Assembly: GCA_029204225.1 (NCBI GenBank) | Contig: CM055102.1 | Span: 35,708,585 to 35,772,584, forward strand | Reading direction: 5' to 3' | DNA: 64,000 nt | Source: Diphasiastrum complanatum | Taxonomy: Eukaryota > Streptophyta > Lycopodiopsida > Lycopodiales > Lycopodiaceae | Part shown: in pieces, positions 33,647 through 44,712 of the stretch | Position numbering within the stretch: the first letter of the stretch is position 1 | Layout of the letters: each line of letters starts with the position of its first letter | Made by a program: the position numbers and the translations under genes | The notes under the pieces: generated by a model | Told to the model about the DNA's origin: nothing | The model's input: the letters and a program-made list of their open reading frames with translations, nothing else | Database searches by the model: none

Positions 33647-34080
33647 GACATCAACAGTTCCCAACAGCTCTCACCGAAACGTATTATGGAAGGAGCCGGG
33701 CAAAAGCCATTCTGCCCGGTAAGGATTTCCAAAAAAATTTGGGCGAGGCATTATGGAAGGAGCCGGGCAAAAGCCTTTCTGCCCGGTAAGGATTTCCAAA
33801 AAAATTTGGGAGAGGACATCAACAGTTCCCAACAGCTCTCACCGAAACGTATCATGGAAGGAGCCGGGCAAAAGCCATTCTGCCCGGTAAGGATTTCCAA
33901 AAAAATTTGGGCGAGGCATTATGGAAGGAGCCGGGCAAAAGCCTTTCTGCCTCGCCCAAATTTTTTTGGAAATCCTTACCGGGCAGAAAGGCTTTTGCCC
34001 GGCTCCTTCCATAATGCGCCCCGCCCAAAGGAAAGCCGAAAAAAATGGCCTTTGCCCGGCTCCTTCCATTGCGTAATGGA
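33647..34080. repeat. 168-bp tandem repeat followed by an inverted copy
   Basis: Two tandem units start at 33647 and 33815 (GACATCAACAGTTCCC). Each contains one or two GGAAGGAGCCGGGCAAAAGC...GATTTCC modules. From about 33950 to 34020 the module is repeated in reverse complement, giving a long potential hairpin, and a variant follows to 34080. Open frames here only mirror the repeats. Confidence 0.85.
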
Positions 34081-34297
34081 TACCTGAAATTTTTTCAGAA
34101 GCACATTACGAAGCATAATAGGCAGATTTGACTTTGACTGACCAACACAAATGTGCCACATGGCAGTTGTACAAAATCTGTATGAACGGGCACAAATAGG
34201 CAGAAAAAAAAAGCAGAATCTGCCGTTTTTTGCTTTTTAATTTATTTAAAAATGGGCATAATATGCCACATTATGCATTACGTGGGGGGCATTGTGA

Positions 34298-34312
34298 CAG
34301 TTCAAGTGCAAA
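34298..34312. repeat. Right 15-bp direct repeat CAGTTCAAGTGCAAA
   Basis: Pairs with 32805-32819. Confidence 0.8.
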
Positions 34313-34407
34313 TGAGGCGTGAATAAGTTTTGATGACTCGCATTCCAGTTACTCCTATTCTGTGGAAATTCAGATGGTCACAACTGTTATTAAAATCTTA
34401 ATTTGAA

Positions 34408-36314
34408 TTGGTTGATTCCTTTCTTAATTGCACCATCAGGCAAATGGCTGCTACTATCAGTTTTTCTCCAAAAGTTTTCTCCCACATTATCTGTTGCATT
34501 CCACAATGGAAAGGCCATTCTCAACAAGCAATTTTTGCTGGACATTGTGTCGCAGAGCTTCTGGATTACTTCAGTGCTGCCAAATTATGCATGAGAGGAG
34601 ATGAGCCATTGCTATTGGAGCTTGCACAACAAACGGGAACTGATCAACAAGATTTGTACGAAATGGAAGAGAGCTTCTCTTCCGAATACATTGTGAATCT
34701 ATAGAAAGAAAACCTTGCAAAAGAGAAATTTATCTATATCAGTGGTTCTCCTAGTGATTCGTTTGAGGAAGATAGGATGTACGGTCCAGATTTTAATATT
34801 TCTCCTCGAGTAGGTAAGGGAGGCTCAAAACAAACATTTACGAAGCAGAAAATCCTCGAAGAAGACTTCTGTTGTGCAGCAAGTCCAATAGGTGAAGACA
34901 CTAGAGAAGCAGAGGGTAGGAGTGTAATAGGAACAATACTTTAAAGACCAGGGAGCAATATATTGAAACTATTGTTTTCATGCATACCAGACAAGTACAC
35001 AGTGGAAGAGATTCCACGACGTCACAATGGGAGCATTGTTTTTGAGCTACCTCCACCATTCGTTGAAAGAGGTCCGATGTACGGAATGGAACAAAGATTT
35101 CACAGTCACACATGGACTAGATCCATAACTAGCAATACAAATTTTGTGGGAACTGTTAGAGTTTTGTACTGTGGTGGTATATTCTCTTGCCCTAGAGTTC
35201 ATGGCCCTTATTTCAAGAACCATGGAAAACGTAATAGAGAATGTTTCAAAGGGACAGTTATCAAACAATGCACCGTCGGAGGCAGCACAGATAGTTTTGG
35301 CACCCTAGTCTGTTCTTTTTGTAAGTTGTCGGTGGTATGTGGCAAAAATTGCCCTTGCAAAGTGTATTATGTAATGTCTAATGATAGAAACCTGACAAGA
35401 CTGATGATACATGTTGGTCTTCATGAACACACTGTTCAGATTGGATTTTCAAGAAAAATGGTGGATAGAATCCGAACGTTGGTGGAAAAGGCGGTTGCTA
35501 CGGACAAAAATTCATGGCCAAGCATTATACAAATGAAAATAACCAAGGAGATTAGTTTTCGACATTTGTTACATCCAGTGAGTTGAACAACGACGAGGAA
35601 GTTGGAGAGCTAGAACTGGAACACTTTCTGGAAGAGTTGGCCCCACTCGTTGACCTGAGAAGGTACTATTCGTCACAGAGGTTGTCTGTATTGCAATTTG
35701 AAATCTGAATCTGCTTTGCAAAGTGAAATCTAATTGACTTAATTGGCATGTAAGTATCAATTGCATTTTGTAACCCAATGCGCTACTATAGACTATGTAG
35801 AGTGGTAAACACCTCAAGAGGGAAAGATGTCAGGATTGGAGATGGAGTTGATGCCATTCTGACATTGGAATGCAATTGCAGATACGATTTCTTCAAAAGT
35901 AGTAGATTTTTAGGGCAAGGCTTATCTACCGATAAATTGTACATTTTTAAGATGTCCACGAAAGGACCAGATATTGTCAACCGCATGAGACGCAATGGAG
36001 ATGGTGATTTGAAAAGGGCATGGGTGCAATGGGACCACACAAGGAGGGTTCACGAAAGAATTAAGCGCTACCTCTTCACATGCAAACACATGCATGCTCA
36101 TTACCTTGACGACCACGTAGGAGTCTCTCTTTTCTCCTTGGTACTAAATATGATGGTTTTTCCTTCCCTTTCACAAGCTTCCAAAAGTAAGATGTTGTCA
36201 CCTCCCACCCAAATCAGCAAAATTGAGGTAACTTGCAACATTTCCCACTCAAATTCTCATTCAAATCCAGGGCTGAAACCTTTATGGATAGGTTGGCCCT
36301 TCTTTTGGGAGTAA
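34408..36314 (+). pseudogene. Unrecognised cysteine-rich gene with one intron, damaged
   Basis: The frame from 34408 to 35586 is interrupted only by a TAG (34702) and a TAA (about 34942); a frameshift near 35560 then leads to ELNNDEEVGELELEHFLEEL. A consensus intron, AAG|GTACTA to ACTATAG (35663-35791), joins in frame to LCRVVNTSRGKDVRIGDGV and a basic exon to 36314. The middle has a spaced cysteine set: VLYCGGIFSCPRV, RECFKG, CSFCKLSVVCGKNCPCKV, then YYVMSNDRNLTRLMIHVG and LHEHTV. These pairs suggest zinc binding. I do not recognise the family; a transposase or plant-specific DNA-binding protein is possible. Confidence 0.5.
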
Positions 36315-36960
36315 ATCCACCAATAGTACAATATTTAAACTCAATATGAGAGCATACCAATCTTCCAGCCAAAAGTGGTCCAAAAATAGAAATAATGAGA
36401 AAATTCAACTTCAAGTGATTGGTATGAACACTCCAAACCTGAATTTTCTACTTTAGATATATCTAGGGATAGCTATTGATGTTGGGAAGATGCTCCCAAA
36501 AGGTTTCCTTGATTGAATGAGCAATTGCTTTCCAACTCCAAAGATTTCTCCTTGTGGGAATGGTTAGAAACCCTAATTTTTAGCTTGTGGAAACATGGAA
36601 ATCCATCATAAAAATTAGAAAATTTGATTCCTAGGGGGTCATAAACTACCCCCACCAGGCTTTGATTTATCCAACTCTAGGAATATTTGACCCTCCAAGA
36701 GGCTTCTGAGTCGATCTCAATCCACTCCAAAAGATTTTGCCTCTCCAACCACTAGCTAGTGATGGAGGAAGAAGAAGATGACTAAATTTAGCAAAAAGGA
36801 AGATGATGAGTCCACGCTCTCTCAAACAAGATCAAGGCTTTGATACCACTATTGGGAAGAAGGATCACAAGACATAATAGGAAGATGACTCTAGATCTCC
36901 ACCACCACTTCTATATAATTGGTTTTTGTTATGTCCATGACCAGTAAGTAGGATTCTACT
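36315..36960 (-). mobile_element. Copia-like fragment with degenerate primer site
   Basis: TGGTATCAAAGC on the minus strand at 36837-36848 is one base off the usual copia primer site, with an LTR-like sequence to its right. No gag motif could be read to the left. Confidence 0.4.
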
Positions 36961-36961
36961 G

Positions 36962-37073
36962 ACAGCCCCGGGACCCTGCCGTTGGGGGGCGTTGCCCTCC
37001 AAACCTCCCAGCGGGGGGCTACTGCCCCCCAGACCCCCTGTTTCTCGAGGGGCTACCGCCCTTCGAACCCCCT
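36962..37073. repeat. GC-rich short tandem modules
   Basis: About three imperfect ~35-base units of the type GGGGCTACCGCCCTTCGAACCCC. Such modules occur in some plant LTRs. Confidence 0.55.
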
Positions 37074-37227
37074 GAGCATTTATTGAAAACCAGAGTAAAT
37101 AACAACCAAATGGCTATTGAAAATAAGATCTATTTGTGCCCCATCTGCTGCACTTTTGAGAGGCAAAACGTTGGTTTGACCATTGATCTCCTAAAAAAAT
37201 TTCAGCCATAAGCTATTTTTCCAAAAA

Positions 37228-37259
37228 TATATATATATATATATATATAAATATATATA
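37228..37259. repeat. (TA)n microsatellite
   Basis: An interrupted TA run. Confidence 0.9.
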
Positions 37260-37378
37260 TTTTAACGATTCTGGGCGCGGTTTTAGAAACGCGTTTCTGG
37301 GCATCTATGATTTAATATTTTTTAACCTATTTCCCCTCCCCCCTCAGTTCATCTCTCTCACTCGTTTTTCTGCCCACG

Positions 37379-37990
37379 TTGCTATCTGCGGACACCTACG
37401 GGCCACATCTTGTGGCGGGGGAGAATAGCATTTCGGAGGGTGTTCTCAGGTTCTGCACGGCTCCTTATGTGTCTGACCCCGAGTTGCTACCTGCTTGGCT
37501 CGCACGCACGAGGAGAGATCGTGCATCCTCGTCCCGGCCCACTGCTCCTCATCCCCCTCAGACAGTTCTACCACACGCACCATCATCTGCACCCATTCCG
37601 GTGGGACCCGTCCCCTCGCGTCCGCCAGTTGCCACTACGGTTCCACCGACATCTCCTATTGCTCGCACGCCCCTAGTTTTTGATTTTTCCTAGACTCTCC
37701 GCCACCCGAGCAGGCCCAGGATGCTGACGACGAGGCATTCGAGGATGTTGAGGAGATCCCTTCCTCCTTCTCTTCCCACTCGGATGACGTTCCTAGCCAG
37801 CAGTTTCCGCCTCCGATCCCTGTTGTTGCCCCTCAGTGCCTCCCACGTATGCTGCTGCACCCATCTCTGCTACTGCATCCCCTTCTTCCCATTCCACATC
37901 TACAGCCGATGCATCCACTAGTGCCCAGCTTGCCGCCTCATCCATTCCCATCAACGGGCCCATGGCATCCACCTGTGGGTGATCGCTCCA
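37379..37990 (+). pseudogene. Proline-rich ORF remnant of unknown family
   Basis: A 104-codon frame (VSDPELLPAWLARTRRDRAS, then Pro/Ser/Thr-rich) shifts near 37690 into SPPPEQAQDADDEAFEDVEE and continues Pro-rich to about 37990. The sequence is distinctly GC-richer than its surroundings. It looks like a disordered protein region, perhaps of a retroelement gag; no domain is seen. Confidence 0.3.
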
Positions 37991-38627
37991 CCTGGCATGC
38001 ATGAATACCGAGTGACTCATAGGGTACCACCCCCGTGTTCCGCCAAAGACCTGTGACCCACTTGGTCAGTTCGACTACTTGCCGGCTAGCATCTCATCAC
38101 TGACAGCTAGGATCCCGACGGTCAAAACACATCGCATCTCTTACAGCTTGTCAGGTGGCCACACCGGGTCACTGCTTGTGACGCATCGGTCCCAGCTTGG
38201 GACAGATGTCCTCGTCGGTCACCGACCCTTGCCAATACTAGGCCTCAGGTCCTCTAGTAACCGGTCATGTCAAGGTCATGATAAAGCCGTAACTGGGCTC
38301 TAACACATGTGCTGCTGTACCTGCCCCCATGTGTTGCTCTCCCATTGGCCCCATGGTCTGCTCCCCCATCATGCCCATGTGTTGCTGTGCCTGCTGTCCC
38401 TTATGCTTTCCCCTTTTTTTTGTATTTTTTTTGGCTTTTTCTGGGCACCCTAAAGCATTTTTTTAATAGGAAAAATATTAAAAAAAATAAAAAATATCAA
38501 AGACGGTGCCGCCCTGGTACCGATAACAACATTATAGTACCGGCGGACCATAATGGCGGTACCATGGCGCTAGTGCCCACCGTTCTGTTGCTCGCAGGTG
38601 TGGCCTCCCCCATCGCGATGGTGATCT
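37991..38627. other. GC-rich non-coding sequence
   Basis: No gene is recognisable. It contains CCCATGTGTTGCT repeats near 38320-38390 and precedes the LINE 5' region. Confidence 0.35.
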
Positions 38628-38850
38628 CTGCTCCCATCTTCCAGCGCCATCCGACTTGCTTGCAGATCTGGCCCACCGTTGCTCCCATCTGCCAGCGCCA
38701 TCCTACTAGCTTGCAAATCTGGCCCTATCAGCGCTCAGCACCTGATCGGATCAGACTTCTGCCTTCTTGCTCGCAGATCTGGCCCACCGCTGCTCCCATC
38801 TGCCAGCGCCATCCTACTAGCTTGCAAATCTGGCCCTATCAGCGCTCAAG
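38628..38850 (+). repeat. Tandem repeats upstream of the LINE ORF1
   Basis: Units built on TGCTCCCATCTGCCAGCGCC and GCTTGCAAATCTGGCCC recur with ~55- and ~115-base spacing (38628, 38683, 38788). Tandem repeats are common in LINE 5' UTRs, which act as internal promoters. Confidence 0.75.
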
Positions 38851-38899
38851 ATAAATTGGATCGCATTTCGGCGCAGATCTGGCCTAACACCTGCCTGAG

Positions 38900-39730
38900 A
38901 TGCCTCGCCGTAAAGGGGAACTTGCCCTTCCTTCCAACGCTGCTTCGTCTTCCTCACCTTCACCTTCTATTCCAGTTGCAATCCATGTCTCTCCGTCAGA
39001 TCCTATTCTTGCTAATAGTGAATCCATTATAGCCGATCCTTTGACCCCGAATACCCCATAAGAGGAATCACTTTTGCCTCCAACCTTTATGATCTCCGTC
39101 ATTCGTGCAGATCAGTTACGTTCCGATTCATTTACCGATGATCTCAAGAAAGAAGTTGCAGCTATCAAATTCGAAGTTTCCTCTCATTCGACTACTTTAG
39201 CTAAGATCCAATAGCTTGAAAGTCAAGTGAAACAACATCATACCGCTGTTCGATTTTGGGCAGATGTGCTTAAAGGTCCTAATACTGTTGTTCTACCACC
39301 CCCACCTTCATTTATCTCAGCTACGTTCACTGAGAGCCGTTTGCGAGAGCAAAAGGCTCTTAATGTTCGAGTCAAAGGTATTACGAAATCCCATTGTGCT
39401 GTTGGTGAAGCTAAAAAGTTTCTTGAAGAGAGTCTTCAACACCACCACAAAGATATGGACACTGCATGGTGACCTAAGAAAGATCCAGTTACTCTTGTCA
39501 TACGTTTTGCATTTGCAACTGGTCGTCATCAAGTGCTAGGAAAGAGATCTACACTGTGGGGTATCACGATATACCTGGATGAAGACCTTACTTACATTCA
39601 AGTTCACGAACGGAAAAAAGCAAAATAGGAAGCTATAACGAATGGAAAGCGATTGATCTACATGGTCGGTATCATTCGTTTTGTAGATATTAAACCTGTT
39701 GCTATTAATGAGATATCTGAAATTGTTTAG
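38900..39730 (+). pseudogene. LINE ORF1-like protein with four in-frame stops
   Basis: A single 277-codon frame from ATG 38900 to TAG 39728 is broken only by internal TAA (39059), TAG (about 39212), TGA (39470) and TAG (about 39626). No frameshift is visible. It has a Ser/Pro-rich N-terminus after basic MPRRKGE, a coiled-coil-like stretch (LKKEVAAIKFEVSSHSTTLA), and a folded C-terminal half (ALNVRVKGITKSH, DPVTLVIRFAFATGR, TIYLDEDLTYIQ) arranged like LINE ORF1 RNA-binding proteins. No ORF2 follows, so the element is truncated. Confidence 0.6.
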
Positions 39731-40484
39731 AGTTAGTGAGAGAGTTAGAGCACTGAAGAGATGCTAGTTGAATTTGTAAATGGTCTTTGTACCATATAAT
39801 CCTGGACATTATCCGTCTTGGTTTCACTTTACCTGATGTACTTGTTCGTCTTATATGCCTTTTGGCATGGAAAAGACGTTAAGAAAGCTCTCTCTCTCTG
39901 TGTGTGTGTGTGTGTTTCTCTCTTTTGTTTCTATCTGTTTCGCTGTGTCTCTCTCTGAATTTACCTTCTCTCAAATACAAACATATGGACAGAAAACAAC
40001 AAAGCAAGACACATATGATAGAAAACAAAACTTTTTATATTCACGAATAATCTTTATAAAAGATCCCACCACATATGGCTGGGGTCTGATTTACTACTTA
40101 CTACACTAAAACTTCCACGTAAATTATATGTAGAACCTGCCACATGCGGCTGGGCTCAATAAATCTAATATATCAAAAACTAGGTATATCAAAAAGACAC
40201 TATATCGTAAGCTACGTAGCACCGCATAAGCTTAACTTCATCTAGCTAGCTGCCACTGTTTCAAAACCTCCAGTACCATGTGCTGCTGGAGCCTATGGAG
40301 GACTCGTAGCGAACTCCTCTGTCGGCGACTTGGCACGAAGGATGAGGATCGGCCTCCATAACGAGCAGGACCTTCCACAGAATAGGAAGAATCAGGACCA
40401 GCGGTAGGAGCAGGAGTAGGAGCAGACAGGCAGGGAGAAGGTGGATCTCGTTTGGCTTCCACCCCCTCCATTTATCCTTGGGCC
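39731..40484. other. Intergenic sequence with a small CT/GT microsatellite
   Basis: CTCTCTCTCTGTGTGTGT lies near 39890-39915. No gene is seen. Confidence 0.4.
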
Positions 40485-40622
40485 AGGCCAGCAAGGGCAC
40501 TAGGCCTGGACAGTAGGCCAACAGGCCAACATGCCAGGCCAGCAAAGGACAAAAGGCCAGGCCAGGCTAGCAAGGGATAACAGACCAGGCTAGCAAGGGA
40601 CAACAGGCCAGGCCAACAAGGT
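40485..40622. repeat. Short tandem repeat based on AGGCCAGGCCAGCAAGG
   Basis: At least six imperfect units of 18-26 bases; the unit contains the dyad GGCC. Confidence 0.8.
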
Positions 40623-41310
40623 GTTGTATTTTGATGTATGCGGAAGCGTATTGGATCTTGCTAATCAACCCTACTAGAACTACTAGAGGAATAAATTAGC
40701 TAACATAGAAGCATTAAGATCATAAAGGAAAAGCAAATTAACTAATTAAAAAAGCATGGAGCAAAGAAAATCAGTACCAAACTTATCTAAGAGCACTTGG
40801 AGATAGAGGAAAGTAGGCCTCTAGCTCCCCTTGGATCTTCCTCCTAGTTCTCTCCTTGAAAGAGGAATTGAGAATTTGGAATAAATCGTTGGAGATCTAG
40901 AGGCTCTTATTTATAGTTTTTTTTCAATGTGTAGCGTTTTCCTTGAAAGGCTACAAAAGCTTAAAAGCAAAATCAAAATCTCTTCTAACAGTCTACTTTT
41001 CCTACATGCCTTGACTAAAAAGGCTAGCCATAGTGGGATCCAGTTACCAGGTGGATCCAAGTAATAGAGAGCCATATGGTAGGATCTGGCCTTTGCATTT
41101 CCACGCATCATTGCTTCTTGCCTTCTCATTGCGCCTCTTTTCTGCTGCTTTCCCAGCTTGAGACCAATCCGGCTGTCAAAGAAGTCTGTTGCAATGCTGC
41201 TCTGTATCTCTGTTTCTTCGAATTTTCCAACGTTTTTGCTTGCAGCCGTACGCGGTCTTCCTCCAAGGTCCAAAAACCCCATCGCGTCGTTCTCAGATGA
41301 ACGTGAGTTA
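40623..41310 (-). repeat. Copia LTR (minus strand), solo or 3' end unresolved
   Basis: Starts TGTTGTATTTTGATG and GTATGCGGAAGCG, like the LTR at 53795 (TGTTG-like start, GTGTGCGGAAGCG). A CTATAAATA promoter box lies on the minus strand at 40908-40916. No primer site adjoins it. Confidence 0.5.
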
Positions 41311-41890
41311 TGATGGTTTGTCACCAGCTCCGATCCTCTCAAATTGTCATTTTCTTTTTGATCCACGACAGCCCTCTCATTGTTAACTACTTCAAAGACG
41401 CTCTTGCTATTGCCGCTCCGTTGATTCGACTGGACATCTTTGTGCAGTTTTTGATGATCCAGATCTTTGCAGTGTGTACTTATTTTCCTGATGAAGCAAG
41501 TCTCATACGCACGAATGAGAGGACCGTTTCTCTGCTAAAATAAAATTCCTTCCGGATCAGGACCGCGTTCTGTGGTTGCAGAACATAATCTCCCGGAGTA
41601 CCAGGTGAGATGCTGCAGTGGTTATTCCAAAGGTTAAAGTTGAATGAGCATCTTCCTTGTGGTTATGTCCTTGGACTTCCACGTCTCTACCGAAACGGGA
41701 TCGTTGGCCCCCGTCTCTATCTCTGCAAATGGCTTTCTCCCAGTCCCACACAGCTCCTTTTAGATCGCATGATCATTTCCTGGTTTTGAGAGGGCTTTGA
41801 ATTGATCCACACAGTGCTGTCTGCTTGGATCTTTCAGAAAACAGGGTTTGGCTAATTTGTAGTCTGCACAGGAAGAAATGGCTACAGTTG
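41311..41890. other. Intergenic sequence, no gene recognised
   Basis: Short open frames only, with no family motif. Confidence 0.35.
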
Positions 41891-41894
41891 AGGA

Positions 41895-42260
41895 GGAATT
41901 TCATGATAAGAAGGTTGAATGTCAAAAGAGAAAAATAGAGTTTTTGAGACAAGAATCGAATTAGCTCCTAAAATCGATCCTAGGTGCAGCTTAGATCTAG
42001 ACTTCGATCCATGGTAGCTGTTTCGACCCTGAGCAGCGATCGACCCACAAACAATTCTGATCTGCATCGATCTTGCTATATCCGAATCCCTGAGCGCACA
42101 ACAATATGACCCTAATTAGCTATCAACTGATCTACGTTTATTTCGGGCCTACTCCACTGATTCAAGAATCGATCTTGAGCCAGGAACTAAATCGATCTTG
42201 ACCGAATCGATTTTACTCTCTGCAGATTCGAACTTTAGTTAAATCGATCCATCGAACCAG
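41895..42260. repeat. Interspersed ATCGATC motifs
   Basis: ATCGATC(C/T) or one-base variants appear about ten times at irregular spacing. It resembles the CCGAC arrays in style. Confidence 0.55.
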
Positions 42261-42821
42261 TCGGCTATCAGTGTGTTTTTTAAAAATCTAAAGCGGCAGT
42301 TTTCCAGCATAGCGCTCTTGAACTATTGTTTATTGTCTACTAAATCGACTCCACACTTCTAAATTACATCTTTCACGTATACATTCCGATCCAAGAGAAG
42401 GATCGATTTGCCAAAATTTAACCCTGGGTCGATGGATCTAAATGGATTTACAAACAGACAGTTAGGGTGCACTTTTCATGGGGTACTCTTCAATGGGCTA
42501 TCCACACATCTATCTATTAATTTAATATATGTGTATACATGCCTAGGAAGTGATCGAAGTTCTGATCACTATCTAGAACTGTGTGGTGGAGAGGGGCTTG
42601 TGCTCATTCATCTGTGCCCAAAACAGCAGAGGCGGTGCGCATCACAAATATCTATGAGACAACTATCTAACCACTCTTATACTTCGATTGCATGAATTCA
42701 AATGCTCACAAAGTGCTGGAACATTATTAGAAATGTCTTTTTTTTCGTCAATGTATTTTGACATATGAATTATGTCAAAAGCACTATGGATCATGGTTTT
42801 ACGTTGCGTCGCTTGCAGCAT

Positions 42822-43276
42822 ATGGATATGATACATTTATATTTATCTATTTATGTGTTTATTGATTTATTTATACAAAAATCCACACGCACAGTTGTAT
42901 GTCTTTTGTTCAAATATCATAATTAAAAAATGTGGTCTGATATTGGAACTCTTTAAATTATGGAAACTCTGTTGATTGAGTTATAAATCTTCCAATATTA
43001 GTAGTTGATAAGTTATGTAAATAAGAGAAAGTTTGTCTCTTTGGTGTGGTGAGGTACAAATACAAGAAAATAGACACCAAACTCAACTAAGTTTTGTTGA
43101 ATAGGAGTACATGTCAAGAGAACTTTCTTGATCAATTTTGTAGTATTTGTGCTTTTTAAAATCTATTTTAGATATTACATACATTTTTTCTTATATGATA
43201 TTCTTTCCCTGATGAATATAATTTTTATTCACCAAAACATTTCTATTTTCCTATGTGTCTTCAATGCTTTTGACAA
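42822..43276 (+). repeat. 455-bp direct repeat, copy 1
   Basis: Aligns with 44244-44712 from CATATGGATATGATACATTT to CTTCAATGCTTTTGACAAA, with a small number of differences. Confidence 0.88.
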
Positions 43277-43286
43277 ATGCTTCTTG

Positions 43287-43366
43287 GTTTCCAAGGGAAG
43301 GCTCGAACTTGAGACCAAAGAAACTTTGGATGTCAAGCTAACCAATTGAGCCAACTCCCTTGGGTG
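43287..43366 (-). mobile_element. tRNA-like SINE head or tRNA pseudogene
   Basis: On the minus strand GGGAGTTGGCTCAATTGGTTAGC fits the RNA polymerase III A box (TGGCTCAATTGG), and AAGTTCGAGCC fits the B box with one mismatch, about 35 bases apart. No complete tRNA cloverleaf could be folded by eye, and a short SINE tail may extend further left. Confidence 0.5.
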
Positions 43367-43479
43367 AAGTATGATATTGTCTTTTTTTTTAATGACTAGG
43401 CCGAACAATCTGACTTCGTCATCAGGGAAAAGTCGATCCAAGACTTTATGGCAGTTCACCTACTTTACACAGTCTTTAT

Positions 43480-43807
43480 TACTTAAAAGGCGGTTACCAA
43501 CTACAAAGCGGCTGTAATCAATTAAGTAGGTAGAAAAGCATTGACCTAAAAGACTTGAAAATATCTTGTAAATAAATATCTTTTCAGTTAGTTATCTATA
43601 AAAAAAAAACGGAAGCTCTAAAATATCTGCGCCTCACTGAATTGCGCTCATCAGCTTCACGCCCATGTACTCACCTTCTGATTTTTCCACGAGTACATAT
43701 TTTCCATACTACTGGTTATTCATCTTGATTATTGCTGGTAACTGTTGCACTTCCAATCTATAACCGTCCATTGTTCTACTTCCACTGCTATCCCACTGAT
43801 TTTCGAC
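43480..43807 (+). repeat. Copia LTR 3' part
   Basis: Lies directly before the primer site at 43809; it ends ACTGATTTTCGACA. The 5' limit is not resolved. Confidence 0.5.
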
Positions 43808-43808
43808 A

Positions 43809-43820
43809 TGGTATCAGAGC
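43809..43820 (+). promoter_or_regulatory. Copia primer binding site
   Basis: TGGTATCAGAGC, followed by AGGTGG. Confidence 0.88.
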
Positions 43821-43943
43821 AGGTGGTTCAATAATCTACATTTCTATTGCAGGTTATCAGTCTTGTTTCTACCAATACATCGTTCATACCAACAGTATTG
43901 TAATATCGTTGTTTCTACCAACGATCTCTCACTCTATACCAGA

Positions 43944-44188
43944 ATGGATCCATCTTCTAGTTCATCTCTGATCGACAAACTCGATGGAGATAACTACCAT
44001 CTCTGGAAGTTCAAGATGAAAGTTGTTCTACTTGCCAAAGAACTATGGGACATAGTTGATGGCACAGAGGTCAAGCTAGAAGGTGATGCACCAAATGGAG
44101 ATTGAGAGATGGCAAGGCATTCGCCATGATTACTCTCAATATCAAAGACTCTCAAATCAACCATATACGAGCTGCTCTGCATGGGATA
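43944..44188 (+). pseudogene. Copia gag N-terminal fragment
   Basis: MDPSSSSSLIDKLDGDNYHL and WKFKMKVVLLAKELW match the start of copia gag. A frameshift at 44100 continues as RDGKAFAMITLNIKDSQINH. The fragment ends at 44188, where short TGATACATTTATATTT repeats and the second copy of the 455-bp repeat begin. Confidence 0.8.
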
Positions 44189-44243
44189 TGATACATTTAT
44201 ATTTATGATACATTTATATTTATAGGGATGCATGGGATATGAC

Positions 44244-44712
44244 ACATTTACATATGGATATGATACATTTATATTTATCTATTATGTGTTTATTAATTTA
44301 TTTATACAAAACTCCACACGCACAGTTGTATATCTTTTGTTCAAATATCATAATTTAAAAAATATGGTCTAATATTGGAACTCTTTAACTTATGGAAACT
44401 TTGTTGATTGAGTTATAAATCTTCCAATATTAGTGGTTGATAAGTTATGTAAATAAGAGAAAGTTTGTCTCTTTGGTGTGGTGAGGTACGAATACAAAAA
44501 AATAGACACCAAACTCTAACTAAGTTTTGTTGAATAGGAGTACATGTCAAGAGAACTTTCTTGATCAATTTTGTAGTATTTGTGCTTTTTAAAATCTATT
44601 TTAGATATTACATACATTTTTTCTTATATGATATTCTTTCCCTGATAGATATAATTTTTATCCACCAAAAACATTTGTATTTTCCTATGTGTCTTCAATG
44701 CTTTTGACAAAA
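44244..44712 (+). repeat. 455-bp direct repeat, copy 2
   Basis: Copy of 42822-43276. The two copies bracket the SINE-like head and the copia fragment. Confidence 0.88.

Noticed and set aside
33521-34087. 188-codon open frame
   Set aside because: It only translates the 168-bp tandem repeat units.
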